A stretch of 64,000 nucleotides of DNA, taken from Oscillibacter sp. Its GTDB lineage: Bacteria; Bacillota; Clostridia; Oscillospirales; Oscillospiraceae. This document shows positions 24,758 through 33,805 of this stretch, piece by piece. How positions within the stretch are numbered: position 1 is the first letter of the stretch; each line of letters opens with the position of its first letter. The translations under genes and the position numbers were made by a program. Under the pieces are notes generated by a model. The model worked only from the letters and a program-made list of their open reading frames with translations, had not been told where the DNA came from and searched no databases. The stretch spans positions 105,208-169,207 of the forward strand of contig JAFUNB010000008.1 in the NCBI GenBank assembly GCA_017482345.1. Direction: 5' to 3'.

Positions 24758-25377
24758 GTTGACTCCTCCCAGATCTCCGCCCCCAGGCGATTCAGTCCCG
24801 CCCGGATATCGCTCCAGGCAAAGCCCCGGCGCAGCAGGCCGTCCGCCAGGCGTTTTTTCTCTTTCTCGTCCAGCTCACCCCGCCGCTTGCTCCGCAGATA
24901 TCCGTCGATGGCCTCCGCCGGATCCGGCAAAGTGGCCAGCGCGTCGTCCCACAGATCCCGGGGCACGCCCTTTTCAAAGAGCTTCTGCTTCACCCGCTGG
25001 GGGCCGTAGCCCTGACGGGCGCAGTGGTTTGCCAGCAGGGCGGCGTAATCGGCGTCGTCGATGGCACCGATGGCCTCCAGCCATTCGGCGGCATAGCGGG
25101 CCTCCGCCTCGCTGGCGCCCTTTTCCTGGAGCTTCTTCTCCAGACTGGCCCGGGACATGGCCCGCCGGCCGATCAGATCTGCCGCCGTGGTTTTGACGTC
25201 GGACACACCGGCGGCCTCTTTCAGTCGTTTTTGGGTGCTCTCGTCCAGTTCGTCTCCGGCCCGCAGGCCGAAGTCCAGCAATTCCTGCTCCGTGATCTTC
25301 AGGCAGGCGCCGCCCTCCAGAAATACCAGCACCCGGCCCCGCTTTCGCTTCGAGGCCTCAATGCGGTCAATCCGCAT
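24748..25377 (-). CDS. recX: RecA regulator RecX
   Basis: RecX binds and modulates RecA filaments. The 209-residue protein has three-helix repeats such as [40 protein letters not shown] and [15 protein letters not shown]. The ATG at 25377 lies inside the end of recA (11-base overlap), giving coupled translation. A TTG two codons earlier is a less likely start. Confidence 0.94.
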   Translation of the reverse strand: MRIDRIEASKRKRGRVLVFLEGGACLKITEQELLDFGLRAGDELDESTQKRLKEAAGVSDVKTTAADLIGRRAMSRASLEKKLQEKGASEAEARYAAEWLEAIGAIDDADYAALLANHCARQGYGPQRVKQKLFEKGVPRDLWDDALATLPDPAEAIDGYLRSKRRGELDEKEKKRLADGLLRRGFAWSDIRAGLNRLGAEIWEESTWN

Positions 25378-26473
25378 CGTCAAAATCGTCGGCGCTCACA
25401 TCCACGGCGCGGCCGGCGGCCTTGGCTGCCACCCGGGACTGGCCGGTCATCAGCTTGTCAAAGTTTTTCCGGATGTCAGCTTCCAGCTTGGCAGCCACAT
25501 CGGGGTTGTCCGCCAGATACTTCTTGGCGGCGTCACGGCCCTGGCCGATGCGGACCTCGCCCATGGAGAACCAGGAGCCGGCTTTCTGGACCAGATCCAG
25601 CTTCACGCCCAGATCCACCAGCTCGCCCAGACGGGCAATGCCCTCGCCGTACATGATGTCGAACTCCGCCTCACGGAAGGGAGGGGCCACCTTGTTCTTC
25701 ACCACCTTGGCGCGGGTGCGGTTGCCCACGATCTCGGAGCCGTTCTTCAGCGCCTCGATGCGGCGCACGTCAATGCGGACGGAGGAATAGAACTTCAGGG
25801 CGCGGCCGCCGGTGGTGACCTCGGGGTTGCCGTACATGACGCCCACCTTTTCGCGCAGCTGGTTGATGAAGATGACGATGGTGTTGGTCTTGCCGATGGC
25901 GCCGGTCAGCTTGCGCAGCGCCTGGCTCATGAGGCGGGCGTGCAGGCCCACATAGCTGTCGCCCATCTCGCCCTCGATCTCGGCACGGGGCACCAGTGCG
26001 GCAACGGAGTCCACCACGATGACGTCGATGGCGCCGGAGCGAACCAGAGCCTCAGTGATCTCCAGAGCCTGCTCGCCGGTGTCCGGCTGAGCGATCAGCA
26101 TATCCTCCACATTGACGCCCAGGGCGCGGGCATAGGTGGGGTCCAGGGCATGCTCGGCGTCCACGAAGGCCACTTCGCCGCCCCGCTTCTGGGCCTCGGC
26201 CACCACATGGAGGGCCAGGGTGGTCTTACCGGAGGACTCAGGTCCATAGATCTCCACGATACGGCCCTTGGGCAGACCGCCGATACCCAGCGCCACATCC
26301 AACGCCAGAGAGCCGGTGGGGATAAAGTCCACGCTCAGCTCCGTCTGGTCGCCCAGGCGCATGATGGAGCCTTTGCCGTACATCTTCTCGATCTGGGCCA
26401 TCGCGGTGTCGATGGCGCGCTTCTTGTCGTTGGCAGGTGCCGCGGTAGGCAGCGGTGCTTTTTCTCTTGCCAT
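25367..26473 (-). CDS. recA: Recombinase RecA
   Basis: RecA forms filaments on single-stranded DNA, drives strand exchange and triggers LexA self-cleavage. The 368 residues contain Walker A GPESSGKT at 77-84, [20 protein letters not shown], loop-2 [21 protein letters not shown] and the acidic C-terminal end DDFDDAD. The ATG at 26473 follows GGAGGA. No promoter or SOS box lies directly upstream; the nearest LexA box is in front of DUF1385, two genes before it. Confidence 0.99.
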   Translation of the reverse strand: MAREKAPLPTAAPANDKKRAIDTAMAQIEKMYGKGSIMRLGDQTELSVDFIPTGSLALDVALGIGGLPKGRIVEIYGPESSGKTTLALHVVAEAQKRGGEVAFVDAEHALDPTYARALGVNVEDMLIAQPDTGEQALEITEALVRSGAIDVIVVDSVAALVPRAEIEGEMGDSYVGLHARLMSQALRKLTGAIGKTNTIVIFINQLREKVGVMYGNPEVTTGGRALKFYSSVRIDVRRIEALKNGSEIVGNRTRAKVVKNKVAPPFREAEFDIMYGEGIARLGELVDLGVKLDLVQKAGSWFSMGEVRIGQGRDAAKKYLADNPDVAAKLEADIRKNFDKLMTGQSRVAAKAAGRAVDVSADDFDDAD

Positions 26474-26508
26474 AGTCAATTCCTCCTGCTTTCTGTATGT
26501 AAATATCC

Positions 26509-27375
26509 TTAAATTTCCGTACAAAGGGTGCCGAATACCACCCGGGGAATATCGTGCAGATCCTTGATGATCTGAATATCGCCGAAGCCCTGCGCCCGCA
26601 TGATGCGCAGAACGCTGTCCGCCTGGCCGATGCCCACCTCGAAATAGAGACGGCCGCCAGGAAGGAGTGCGTCCTTCCACTTTTCCGCGATGGCACGGTA
26701 GAAATCCAGTCCGTCCTCGCCGCCGTCCAGCGCCAGATGGGGCTCGTAATCCTTCACGGATACGTCCAGCCCGTCAATGTCCGCCTTGGGAATGTAGGGC
26801 GGGTTGGAGATGATGCACTGGAACTCGCCCAGCGCCCGCTCCGGCTTCTCCAGCGCGTTCACCTGCATGGGCACCACATGGCCGCTGAGAGCGTTGCGCC
26901 GGATGTTCTGGCGGCAGATGCGCAGGGCGGCGTCGGAATACTCGCCCAGCACCACCCGTGCCTCCGGGATCTGGGACGCCACCGCAAGGCCGATGCAGCC
27001 GCTGCCGGCGCACAGGTCCAGCACACGGCACTGGCCCAGGGGTTTCAGATATTCCAGCGCCTGCTCCACCAGCACTTCCGTGTCCGCCCGGGGAATGAGC
27101 ACATCCCGGGAGATGTCCAGCGGCAGGCCGTAAAACTCCCACTCGCCGATGAGATATGCCACCGGCTCGCCGGCCAGATGCCGGTCCACCAGATCCCGCA
27201 CACGGGCCTCCACCTCCGGCGAGGCGTACAGGCTGCCGTCACGGGTCAGCTGCTCCCGGGTCTTGTCGGTGCCGAAGCACACCAGCTCCCGGGCCTCCAG
27301 CGTGGCGGCCTCAATGCCCGCCCGCCGCAGTTGCTGTCGAATATCTAAATATAAGTTGTTATATGTCGTGGCCAT
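26509..27375 (-). CDS. prmC: Release factor glutamine methyltransferase PrmC
   Basis: PrmC methylates the glutamine of the GGQ motif in release factors. The 288 residues have the helical N-terminal domain, the SAM loop [17 protein letters not shown] near residue 117 and the catalytic [13 protein letters not shown] near residue 190. In most Bacillota it follows prfA or, as here, DUF1385. It ends 35 bases before recA. Confidence 0.96.
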   Translation of the reverse strand: MATTYNNLYLDIRQQLRRAGIEAATLEARELVCFGTDKTREQLTRDGSLYASPEVEARVRDLVDRHLAGEPVAYLIGEWEFYGLPLDISRDVLIPRADTEVLVEQALEYLKPLGQCRVLDLCAGSGCIGLAVASQIPEARVVLGEYSDAALRICRQNIRRNALSGHVVPMQVNALEKPERALGEFQCIISNPPYIPKADIDGLDVSVKDYEPHLALDGGEDGLDFYRAIAEKWKDALLPGGRLYFEVGIGQADSVLRIMRAQGFGDIQIIKDLHDIPRVVFGTLCTEI

Positions 27376-27397
27376 AAGTCACTCCAAAATCGTTATT

Positions 27398-28369
27398 TTA
27401 CCATTCATCCTTACCCTTTTCGCTGGGCAGAACCAGCTCCAGAGAGCGGATGGCCACCTCGATCATGCTGTCGTCCGGCTGGTTGGTGGTGAAATTCTGC
27501 ATCCACATGCCGGGTTTGGTCAGCAGCTTTGCCAGTGCATTGTCCTGCACATGGCGGCCCACCCAGCGGTTGAATTCGTAGGTGATGCCCACCACCAGCG
27601 GCAGGATCAGCAGATGCACCAGCGTGCGCAGCAGCGTGTGCTTGATGGGCCAGATGCCGAAAATCACGCTGGAGAGCAGGATGTTCACGAAAATGACCAC
27701 GAACATAAAGCTGGTGCCGCAGCGGGGATGGTGCCGGGTCTGCTTGCGGACGTTCTCCACCGTCAGGGGCAGACCCGCCTCATAGCAGAAGATGCTCATA
27801 TGCTCCGCGCCGTGATACTGGAACACCCGGTAGATATCCTTCTGCTTGGAGCAGAAAATGAGGTACAGCAGGAAGATGATGATCTTCAGCGCACCCTCCA
27901 GCAGATTGCGCAGCCACATGGGGGCCGCGGGGAAGAAATGCAGCAGGCCGCCGGTGACAAAGGTGGGCAGGATCATAAAGAGGAAGATGCTCAGACCCAC
28001 CCCCAGGACCACCGCCAGGGTGATGACGGCGCTCTCCAGCTTTTTGCTGGACAGGTGTTTTTCCAGCCACAATTCAAACTTGGAAGGCTGCGCGGACTCC
28101 TCCTCCGGATAGAACTCCGCGGAGTACATCAGCGCCTTGACGCCGTTGACCATGGCAGCCATGAAGTTGACAGCGCCGCGGATCAGCGGCCAGCCCAGCA
28201 CGGGATAGCGGTCCTTGATGAACTTCAGGTCTTCGACCTTTTCCACCAGGTTGCCCTCCTGATCGCGGACCACGATGGCCTGCTTCTCAGGACCGCGCAT
28301 CATAACGCCTTCAATCAGAGCCTGTCCGCCGATGCTGGTGCGGAAGGCGCAGGATTTGTTCTCAGACAT
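27398..28369 (-). CDS. DUF1385 membrane protein
   Basis: This 323-residue multi-pass membrane protein matches DUF1385 (YqhQ-like): SIGGQALIEGVMMRGPEKQAIVVR near residue 12-35 and, later, FQYHGAEHMSIFCYEAG and TRHHPRCGTSFMF. The His/Cys-rich signatures suggest metal or substrate binding, but no function is established. It is regularly linked to prmC. It is the first gene after the SOS-box promoter. Confidence 0.93.
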   Translation of the reverse strand: MSENKSCAFRTSIGGQALIEGVMMRGPEKQAIVVRDQEGNLVEKVEDLKFIKDRYPVLGWPLIRGAVNFMAAMVNGVKALMYSAEFYPEEESAQPSKFELWLEKHLSSKKLESAVITLAVVLGVGLSIFLFMILPTFVTGGLLHFFPAAPMWLRNLLEGALKIIIFLLYLIFCSKQKDIYRVFQYHGAEHMSIFCYEAGLPLTVENVRKQTRHHPRCGTSFMFVVIFVNILLSSVIFGIWPIKHTLLRTLVHLLILPLVVGITYEFNRWVGRHVQDNALAKLLTKPGMWMQNFTTNQPDDSMIEVAIRSLELVLPSEKGKDEW

Positions 28370-28400
28370 GGGATTTCCTTTCTAAACCAGTTGCAATTGC

Positions 28401-28441
28401 ATTATATCATATTCGCTTCCGAAAAAGCAAACATTTGTTCG
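28401..28441 (-). promoter_or_regulatory. Promoter with LexA (SOS) box of the DUF1385-prmC-recA-recX operon
   Basis: On the minus strand TTGCTT (28425-28430) and TATAAT (28401-28406) are 18 bases apart. CGAACAAATGTTTG at 28428-28441 fits the Bacillota LexA consensus CGAACRNRYGTTYG at every position and overlaps the -35 box, where a repressor would block RNA polymerase. This would put recA and recX under SOS control from a distance of two genes. Confidence 0.82.
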
Positions 28442-28444
28442 AAT

Positions 28445-29890
28445 TTATTCCTGTTCCGGCAGCCGGATGGTGACCACCGCGCCGCCGCCATCGGCGTTGG
28501 CGATGGTGAACCCGCCGCCGTGAAGCTCCACGATCTCGTCGCACACGGCAAGACCGATGCCGCTGCCGCGGGCTTTGGAGGAGCCTTTGTAGAATTTCTG
28601 CTTGACGAAGGGCAGCTCCGCCTCCGGGATACCGGGGCCATAGTCCCGCACCCGGATGACCTGCGCGCCGTTTTCCCGGGCGATGGAGGCGCTAATGCGC
28701 TTGCCGGCACCGCCGTGCTTGGCGGCGTTGTCCAGCACATTGCAGAACACCTGCTTCAGCCGCTCGGGATCGCCCACAATAAAGGGCAGCTCTTCGACTT
28801 CGCTTTCGTATTCCAGCTCGATGCCCTCCTGCCGGAACAGCTCCCGGTAGGTGAAAATGGCATCTTCAAATTCCGCCTGCAGATCCATCTGCTCCACCTG
28901 CAGGGTGAAGCGGCCGTCCTCCATTTTGGAGAAGGCCAGCAGCTCCTCCACCATGGTGGACAAGCGGCGGGATTCGTTGAGGATGATGCGGATGCCCCGG
29001 CGCATCTGCTCGGGATCGCTGTCCACATCCTCCAAAATCGTCTCGCCCCAGCCGTTGATGGCCGTCAGGGGCGTACGCAGCTCGTGAGACACAGAGGAGA
29101 TAAACTCACTCTTCATTTTTTCGTTCTGGCCAATCTTCAGGGACATATCATTGATGTTGTCCACCAGCTCGCCCAGCTCGTCCTTATACCGGTTTTCGAT
29201 CCGCACGCCGTAGGTACCGGCGGAGATCCGCTTGGCCGCCTCGGACACCACCGCCACCGGCTCCACCACGTTGTTGATGAACAGGAGGCTGGAAATGATG
29301 ATCAGCGCCATACACAGCACCGCCACCAGGAAAATGGCGGCAACCGCAATCATGATCTGCCGCTGCACGGCCTGCAGAGAGGTGACCAGCCGCAGCACGC
29401 CCACCACCTTGCCGCTGTAAAACAACGGAGAGGAGACGGCCATGATGTTCTCCCCCGTCTCCGGGTCCTTGCCCGTAAACACCTTGGTGTCCTGCTGGGC
29501 GATGGCCTGGGCAATGTCGTCCGTACCGGGGGAAATACCGGTTTTCAGACTGGAGGTGGAGGACACCTGGATCCGGCCAACGCTGTTGATAAACTGCAGC
29601 TCGATGCGGTCCTTGTTGGTAAAGTCCGTGGTGGATTGGGTGGCCTTCTGCAGATATTCCGCATAGCCGTTGTCCATGAAGTAATCGTTGAAGGCACCGG
29701 CCTCGGCCCGGGCCTGCTGCACGAGACCGTCCTGCATGGCGCCGAAATAGTAGTTGGTGACGCCGGCGGAAAAGATGACGACCACCATCGCCAGCAAAAG
29801 CATCACCGGAACGATACTGCCGGTGACCCACCGGCGGCGAAGGCCGCGGACCCGCCGCGCGCCGTGGCCGTTTTTCAAGGTTTCACTCAT
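28445..29890 (-). CDS. Sensor histidine kinase
   Basis: The 481 residues show a membrane segment (about 23-46), an extracytoplasmic sensor (about 47-180), a second membrane segment (about 182-210), a HAMP linker, the phospho-acceptor SVSHELRTPLTAI (His near 268), and ATP-binding boxes NVLDNAAKHG, DYGPGIP and GSGIGLAV. It is the fourth gene of an operon with a PhoB-like regulator, which is presumably its partner although an EcsC gene lies between them. Signal unknown. Confidence 0.93.
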   Translation of the reverse strand: MSETLKNGHGARRVRGLRRRWVTGSIVPVMLLLAMVVVIFSAGVTNYYFGAMQDGLVQQARAEAGAFNDYFMDNGYAEYLQKATQSTTDFTNKDRIELQFINSVGRIQVSSTSSLKTGISPGTDDIAQAIAQQDTKVFTGKDPETGENIMAVSSPLFYSGKVVGVLRLVTSLQAVQRQIMIAVAAIFLVAVLCMALIIISSLLFINNVVEPVAVVSEAAKRISAGTYGVRIENRYKDELGELVDNINDMSLKIGQNEKMKSEFISSVSHELRTPLTAINGWGETILEDVDSDPEQMRRGIRIILNESRRLSTMVEELLAFSKMEDGRFTLQVEQMDLQAEFEDAIFTYRELFRQEGIELEYESEVEELPFIVGDPERLKQVFCNVLDNAAKHGGAGKRISASIARENGAQVIRVRDYGPGIPEAELPFVKQKFYKGSSKARGSGIGLAVCDEIVELHGGGFTIANADGGGAVVTIRLPEQE

Positions 29891-29914
29891 TCGGGTCCGC
29901 CCCCTTCCTGTTGG

Positions 29915-30712
29915 TTAGTTTGCCGCTTTCCGCTGCAGCAGAAAACGCTTTCGGTACTTGATGGCCGCGTACTGCTGTACCCGGCGCAGATAAATGCCGT
30001 CCTTGGCGCCGCCGACGACGCCGGCGACGGGGATGTTCTGCAGGAACTTGCTGTAGAGCATGGCTGCGGACAACTGGCGGGCGGCAGCGCGAATCTGTTC
30101 CTCCAGCGTCAGCTCCCGCACCCAGTATCCATCCTGGAAAAAGCCGTCGATCTCCCGGTTGTTCATCTGCAGCTCCTCACCGTCGGAGAGGGCCGCCTCG
30201 ATGATCCGCAGGGCCAGGATCTTTTCCCGGTCTGTCTCAATGGCATAGCCATAGGTGTCCGCCGTCTCATAGACGCATTTGAGCAGCATGGCCGTAAACA
30301 GCGGGATGTCCGGCAGCGCTACGCCGAACACGCCCATGCCGATGCCCGCCGCGCTGGACAGCACGACGCTGCCCCGTCCCGCGCCGGAGGCGGCCTTGTG
30401 AAATTTCCGCAGGTTTTTGCGGTTTTCTTTTCTGTCCACATTGTACTGGCGGATGATGTACTCCTGCTGGCGTTTGTTGGTGTGCACCGTTTTGCGGATA
30501 GCGCCGTCGCCCTTGTCAAACACCACCTGAAAGGCCTTGACAAAGGCCTTGTGCAGGGTCTCCCGCAGTCCTGCCGGGATCTTTTCGTCCAGTGCCCGGT
30601 CCAGCTTGGACGCAGCCGGACGCTGGCCGTATTTTTCCAAAAATTTCTGCTCCTGCTGCCAGGCGGCCCGGTACTCTCTGGCCCAGGGCGACTCCCGCCT
30701 CAGAATCCCCAT
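29915..30712 (-). CDS. EcsC family protein
   Basis: The 265-residue product resembles the EcsC family (PF12787): SGAGRGSVVLSSAAGIGMGVFGVALPDIPLFTAMLLKCVYE near residues 108-148 is the conserved amphipathic/hydrophobic region, followed by EKILALRIIEAALSDGEE and NIPVAGVVGGAKDGIYLRRV. EcsC is linked to Ecs ABC transporters in Bacillus but its role is unknown. The ATG overlaps the end of the response-regulator gene by 13 bases, so the proteins are made together. Confidence 0.82.
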   Translation of the reverse strand: MGILRRESPWAREYRAAWQQEQKFLEKYGQRPAASKLDRALDEKIPAGLRETLHKAFVKAFQVVFDKGDGAIRKTVHTNKRQQEYIIRQYNVDRKENRKNLRKFHKAASGAGRGSVVLSSAAGIGMGVFGVALPDIPLFTAMLLKCVYETADTYGYAIETDREKILALRIIEAALSDGEELQMNNREIDGFFQDGYWVRELTLEEQIRAAARQLSAAMLYSKFLQNIPVAGVVGGAKDGIYLRRVQQYAAIKYRKRFLLQRKAAN

Positions 30713-31386
30713 TTGTAGCCGTAGCCCCACACTGTGGTGATATAGATGGGATTCTGCACGTTATCTTCGATTTTCAACCGCAGGCGGCGGATGTTCACGT
30801 CCACGATCTTCAGCTCTCCGAAGTAATCCCGGCCCCAGACCATATCCAGGATCTCCTCACGGGAGAGGGCCTTGCCGGGGTTCTCCATGAACACCTTCAT
30901 GATGGAATACTCCACCTGGGTCAGCTTGATGCGCTGGCCGTTTTTCTCCAGCGTGCGGTTGCGGGTGTTCAGCAGGAAGGGCGGCTGGCTGATCTCGCCG
31001 GACTGCACGATCTCACCGCCGCCGGCCCGGCGGAACAGGGCGTCCACACGGGCGGTCAGCTCCGCGGGAGAGAAGGGCTTCGTCACATAGTCGTCGGCGC
31101 CGGTCATCAGGCCGGTCACCTTGTCCATCTCCTGAGAGCGGGCAGTCAGCATAATGATGCCGATTTTTGTATTGGTGGCGCGGATCCGGCGGCAGACCTC
31201 AAAGCCGTCGATGCCGGGCAGCATGATATCCAGCAGCGCCACCTTGGTGTCCGGATGCTCCTTCAGCTTTTCCAGAGCCTCCTCGCCGCTCTCCGCCTCG
31301 ATGACCTCATAGCCGCCGCGGCGCAGGTTGATCACGATAAATCCGCGGATACTGGCCTCGTCTTCCAAAACCAAAACTTTTTTCAT
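30700..31386 (-). CDS. OmpR/PhoB-family response regulator
   Basis: The 228 residues have a receiver domain (D9/E8 acidic pair in VLEDE, phospho-acceptor D53 in LLDIMLPG, T in MLTARS, K in TKPFSPAE) and a winged-helix DNA-binding domain ending YITTVWGYGYKWGF. GGAACC-type spacing upstream is weak, with AAAGGATC before the ATG. It follows a lipoprotein gene and precedes ecsC and the histidine kinase. Confidence 0.96.
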   Translation of the reverse strand: MKKVLVLEDEASIRGFIVINLRRGGYEVIEAESGEEALEKLKEHPDTKVALLDIMLPGIDGFEVCRRIRATNTKIGIIMLTARSQEMDKVTGLMTGADDYVTKPFSPAELTARVDALFRRAGGGEIVQSGEISQPPFLLNTRNRTLEKNGQRIKLTQVEYSIMKVFMENPGKALSREEILDMVWGRDYFGELKIVDVNIRRLRLKIEDNVQNPIYITTVWGYGYKWGF

Positions 31387-31410
31387 GGTTCCGATCCTTT
31401 CTCAACTGCG

Positions 31411-32748
31411 TCAGTTGTCTCCGTAAGTCCACTCCTTGGCGATCAGGCTGAACGCCTCGCGAACCTCGTCCTCTGTAATGCCGTGCTCCCAGGTGCCGTT
31501 TGCCTCCAGCAGCTCGGCGGTAAACGTGGTGTCCGCCTGACGGCTGAGGGTAAACCGTCCGCCCCGGGAGGCCTTGATGCTGCGGCTGTTGCCGGTGATG
31601 GCGGAAATACGCAGGAAGGGGTGGATCCCCTCCTCCGTCCAGCAATAGAACGTCACATACGCCTCGTCGGGGATCACGCTTCGGGTCACCAGCAGCTGGT
31701 CCCGCCAGGCCTCCGGCAGCCGGAGATACCAGCCGTCCTCGATGCTGTGATAGGTGCTCAGCACCGCTGTGCCGGCGCCCTCCGCATCATAGCTGCGCCA
31801 GTCAATGCGCTGATAGGAGGAATCCTCATCATCCCACCCCGGCAGAATCTCCGGAATAGGCACTTCCGTCACGCCGTCGTTGTTGATATCCGTGGGGTAC
31901 AGGGAGCGGAACAGGGCGATCTCCGTAGAGGCGCCGGTGCTGTCCGACAGGGAGATGTTGGTCAGCTCGTCATTCCGGACTGCCAGAACATCCGTGATGG
32001 AGAAGATGGACTCCTCCACACCGGTCACAAACAGGGCGGGCGTGCCGTCCTGCAGCTTGCCGCTGGTCACGTGGCCCTGCTGGCTCAGCTCCGCCATGGT
32101 CATGGACACGCGGGCCGGCGTCTTCATCTGCAGCTGACCGTCCTGCCAGACATAGTAGTCCGCCACGTTGCCGCCTTCCTCCTCTGTGGAGCGGAGGATC
32201 ACCAGCTCCTGCATCCGGTCCTCATCCAGATCCGCCAGCGTGTAGCGCACATAGTTGCTGCGCATCAGCTCTTCCGGTTCGTTTCCCCGCAGGCTGTATA
32301 CCACCAGCGCCTGCAGATCCGTTGTGGTTCGCCAGCCCACCAGCAGTTCGGTGTAGCCGTCCCGGTTCAGGTCGCTGTATACGATGCTGTTGATGCTGGT
32401 ACCGCTGCTTTCGATGGCGGCGGTCTGCTCATAGCCGTCGCCCACCGGGGTAAAAATGCAGATCTTCAGCGGCTTTTCCGCGGAGGAATTCCGGAAGAAG
32501 GCCACCGCCTCCTCCTGTCCGTCGCTGTTCAGATCCACCAGCTGCACCGGCTGGATGTTGGAGCCGGAGACAGGGGCCGCGTATTCCGCGCCCTCCGCCA
32601 AAATTTCGCCGATGCGGCTGTCCAGCTCCGTATACTCCGTCGGCAGCTTGGGCAGGCGGTATAACTCCTGAGGCGAGAGCGTGAAGCTGCAGCCGGTGGC
32701 AAACAGCAGCAGTGCGCAGGTCCAAACCAGCAGCAATCCTTTTTTCAT
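31411..32748 (-). CDS. Lipoprotein with FG-GAP/VCBS-like calcium repeats
   Basis: The 445-residue protein has a lipobox LLFATGC (Cys20) and a series of DxNxDGxxE-type loops: DLNSDGQEEAV, DLNRDGYTELL, DLDEDRMQELV and DINNDGVTEV, resembling calcium-binding FG-GAP/VCBS blades of a beta-propeller. It is therefore a surface-anchored sensor-like or binding protein. GAAAGGAGGC precedes the ATG. It heads the operon with the two-component genes, so it could feed signals to the kinase; that is inference. Confidence 0.85.
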   Translation of the reverse strand: MKKGLLLVWTCALLLFATGCSFTLSPQELYRLPKLPTEYTELDSRIGEILAEGAEYAAPVSGSNIQPVQLVDLNSDGQEEAVAFFRNSSAEKPLKICIFTPVGDGYEQTAAIESSGTSINSIVYSDLNRDGYTELLVGWRTTTDLQALVVYSLRGNEPEELMRSNYVRYTLADLDEDRMQELVILRSTEEEGGNVADYYVWQDGQLQMKTPARVSMTMAELSQQGHVTSGKLQDGTPALFVTGVEESIFSITDVLAVRNDELTNISLSDSTGASTEIALFRSLYPTDINNDGVTEVPIPEILPGWDDEDSSYQRIDWRSYDAEGAGTAVLSTYHSIEDGWYLRLPEAWRDQLLVTRSVIPDEAYVTFYCWTEEGIHPFLRISAITGNSRSIKASRGGRFTLSRQADTTFTAELLEANGTWEHGITEDEVREAFSLIAKEWTYGDN

Positions 32749-32894
32749 GTTCCCGCCTCCTTTCTTTTGGGAAAAATACGCATAATTTAACTTATATATG
32801 ATAGCACGTTCCCCCTGATTTGTGTAGGCTTTTTCCCGAAATCCCCTCTCTTTTTACGGTCTGTTCACGATTTTTCCCATCCACAAACTCCCTC

Positions 32895-32923
32895 TTGAAT
32901 TTTGATTCGCTATCCTGTATAAT
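32895..32923 (+). promoter_or_regulatory. tRNA-Leu promoter
   Basis: TTGAAT (32895-32900) and TATAAT (32918-32923) are separated by 17 bases, ending 10 bases before the tRNA. Confidence 0.88.
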
Positions 32924-32933
32924 AATTGGGCAC

Positions 32934-33019
32934 GCCGGTGTGATGGAATGGTAGACGTGACGGACTCAAAATCCGTTCCTGGCGACAGGGTGTGGGTTCG
33001 AGTCCCACCACCGGCACCA
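32934..33019 (+). tRNA. tRNA-Leu (anticodon CAA)
   Basis: The acceptor GCCGGTG (32934-32940) pairs with CACCGGC (33009-33015), followed by A and an encoded CCA. The anticodon stem ACGGA/TCCGT encloses CTCAAAA, giving anticodon CAA for UUG. GGTTCGAGTCC is the T arm, and the long variable arm fits leucine. Confidence 0.95.
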
Positions 33020-33057
33020 CCCGTCGCAAGCGGTATACCGCTTGCGACGGGTTTTCC
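33020..33057 (+). terminator. Terminator after tRNA-Leu
   Basis: CCCGTCGCAAGCGG (33020-33033) pairs exactly with CCGCTTGCGACGGG (33038-33051), followed by TTTT. Confidence 0.92.
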
Positions 33058-33108
33058 TTTTTTACATCACATGCGGCGATGACATCGTTCGTTCCCGGGA
33101 GGACCACT

Positions 33109-33780
33109 ATGCGTACCAATCGTCTGCGGGCCGCTGTATCGGCCGCTGTCATGCTGCTCCTGTTCTGCGTGTTCACTCTGGTGGTGGCCACCGTGGACGT
33201 TCAGCCCATCGGCCCCAACGGAAGCTCCGTGGGTCTCGCCGCCATCAACGGCGCGTTTGCCCGTCTGATCGGCACCCATCCGGCGTGGTACACCATCACG
33301 GAATGGCTGAGCATTGCCATCATCCTCGTGCCGCTCTGCTTTGCGCTGCTGGGTCTGCGCCAGCTGATCCGCCGCCGGAGCCTGCTCCGGGTCGATTCCG
33401 ACATCCTTCTGCTGGGCGTCTTTTATGTGCTGGTCGTGCTCTGCTATGTGGGCTTTGACCACTTCGTCATCAATTACCGTCCCGTTCTGATCGACGGTGT
33501 TCTGGAGCCTGCCTACCCCTCTTCCCACACGATGATCTTCCTCTGCGTCATGGGCACGGCCATCCTTCAGATCCGCCGCCGTCTCGCCCGGACGCCCCTC
33601 TGCCGCATCCTGACGGTGTTCCTGTCCGCCATCATGATCATCACCATCGTCGGCCGGATCCTCTCCGGCGTGCATTGGCTGACAGACATCATCGGCGGCG
33701 TACTGCTGGCCGCCACCCTGACGCTGTTTTACCATGCGGCGACCTTCAAACCTGTAAAACGCAACAGAAAAAGGCTGTGA
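33109..33780 (+). CDS. PAP2-family phosphatase
   Basis: The 223-residue membrane protein has about six helices and the acid-phosphatase motifs PSSHTM near residue 135 and RILSGVHWLTDIIGG near residue 184; the first motif (KxxxxxxRP) is represented by NYRPVLIDG. Members dephosphorylate lipid phosphates such as undecaprenyl pyrophosphate or phosphatidate. GGGAGG lies 6 bases before the ATG at 33109. No separate promoter is obvious; it may depend on read-through from the tRNA. Confidence 0.88.
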   Translation: MRTNRLRAAVSAAVMLLLFCVFTLVVATVDVQPIGPNGSSVGLAAINGAFARLIGTHPAWYTITEWLSIAIILVPLCFALLGLRQLIRRRSLLRVDSDILLLGVFYVLVVLCYVGFDHFVINYRPVLIDGVLEPAYPSSHTMIFLCVMGTAILQIRRRLARTPLCRILTVFLSAIMIITIVGRILSGVHWLTDIIGGVLLAATLTLFYHAATFKPVKRNRKRL

Positions 33781-33803
33781 TTTTTCATCACAGCCCTTTT
33801 TTT
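33768..33803. terminator. Bidirectional terminator after the PAP2 gene
   Basis: GGCTGTGA (33773-33780) pairs with TCACAGCC (33788-33795), with As before and seven Ts after. It overlaps the PAP2 stop codon. Confidence 0.9.
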
Positions 33804-33805
33804 GC

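Noticed and set aside
27149-32664. Very long open frames on the plus strand opposite prmC, DUF1385 and the two-component genes
   Set aside because: They lie antisense to clear genes, have low-complexity His/Gln/Gly-rich translations and no ribosome sites; they arise from codon bias in GC-rich DNA.
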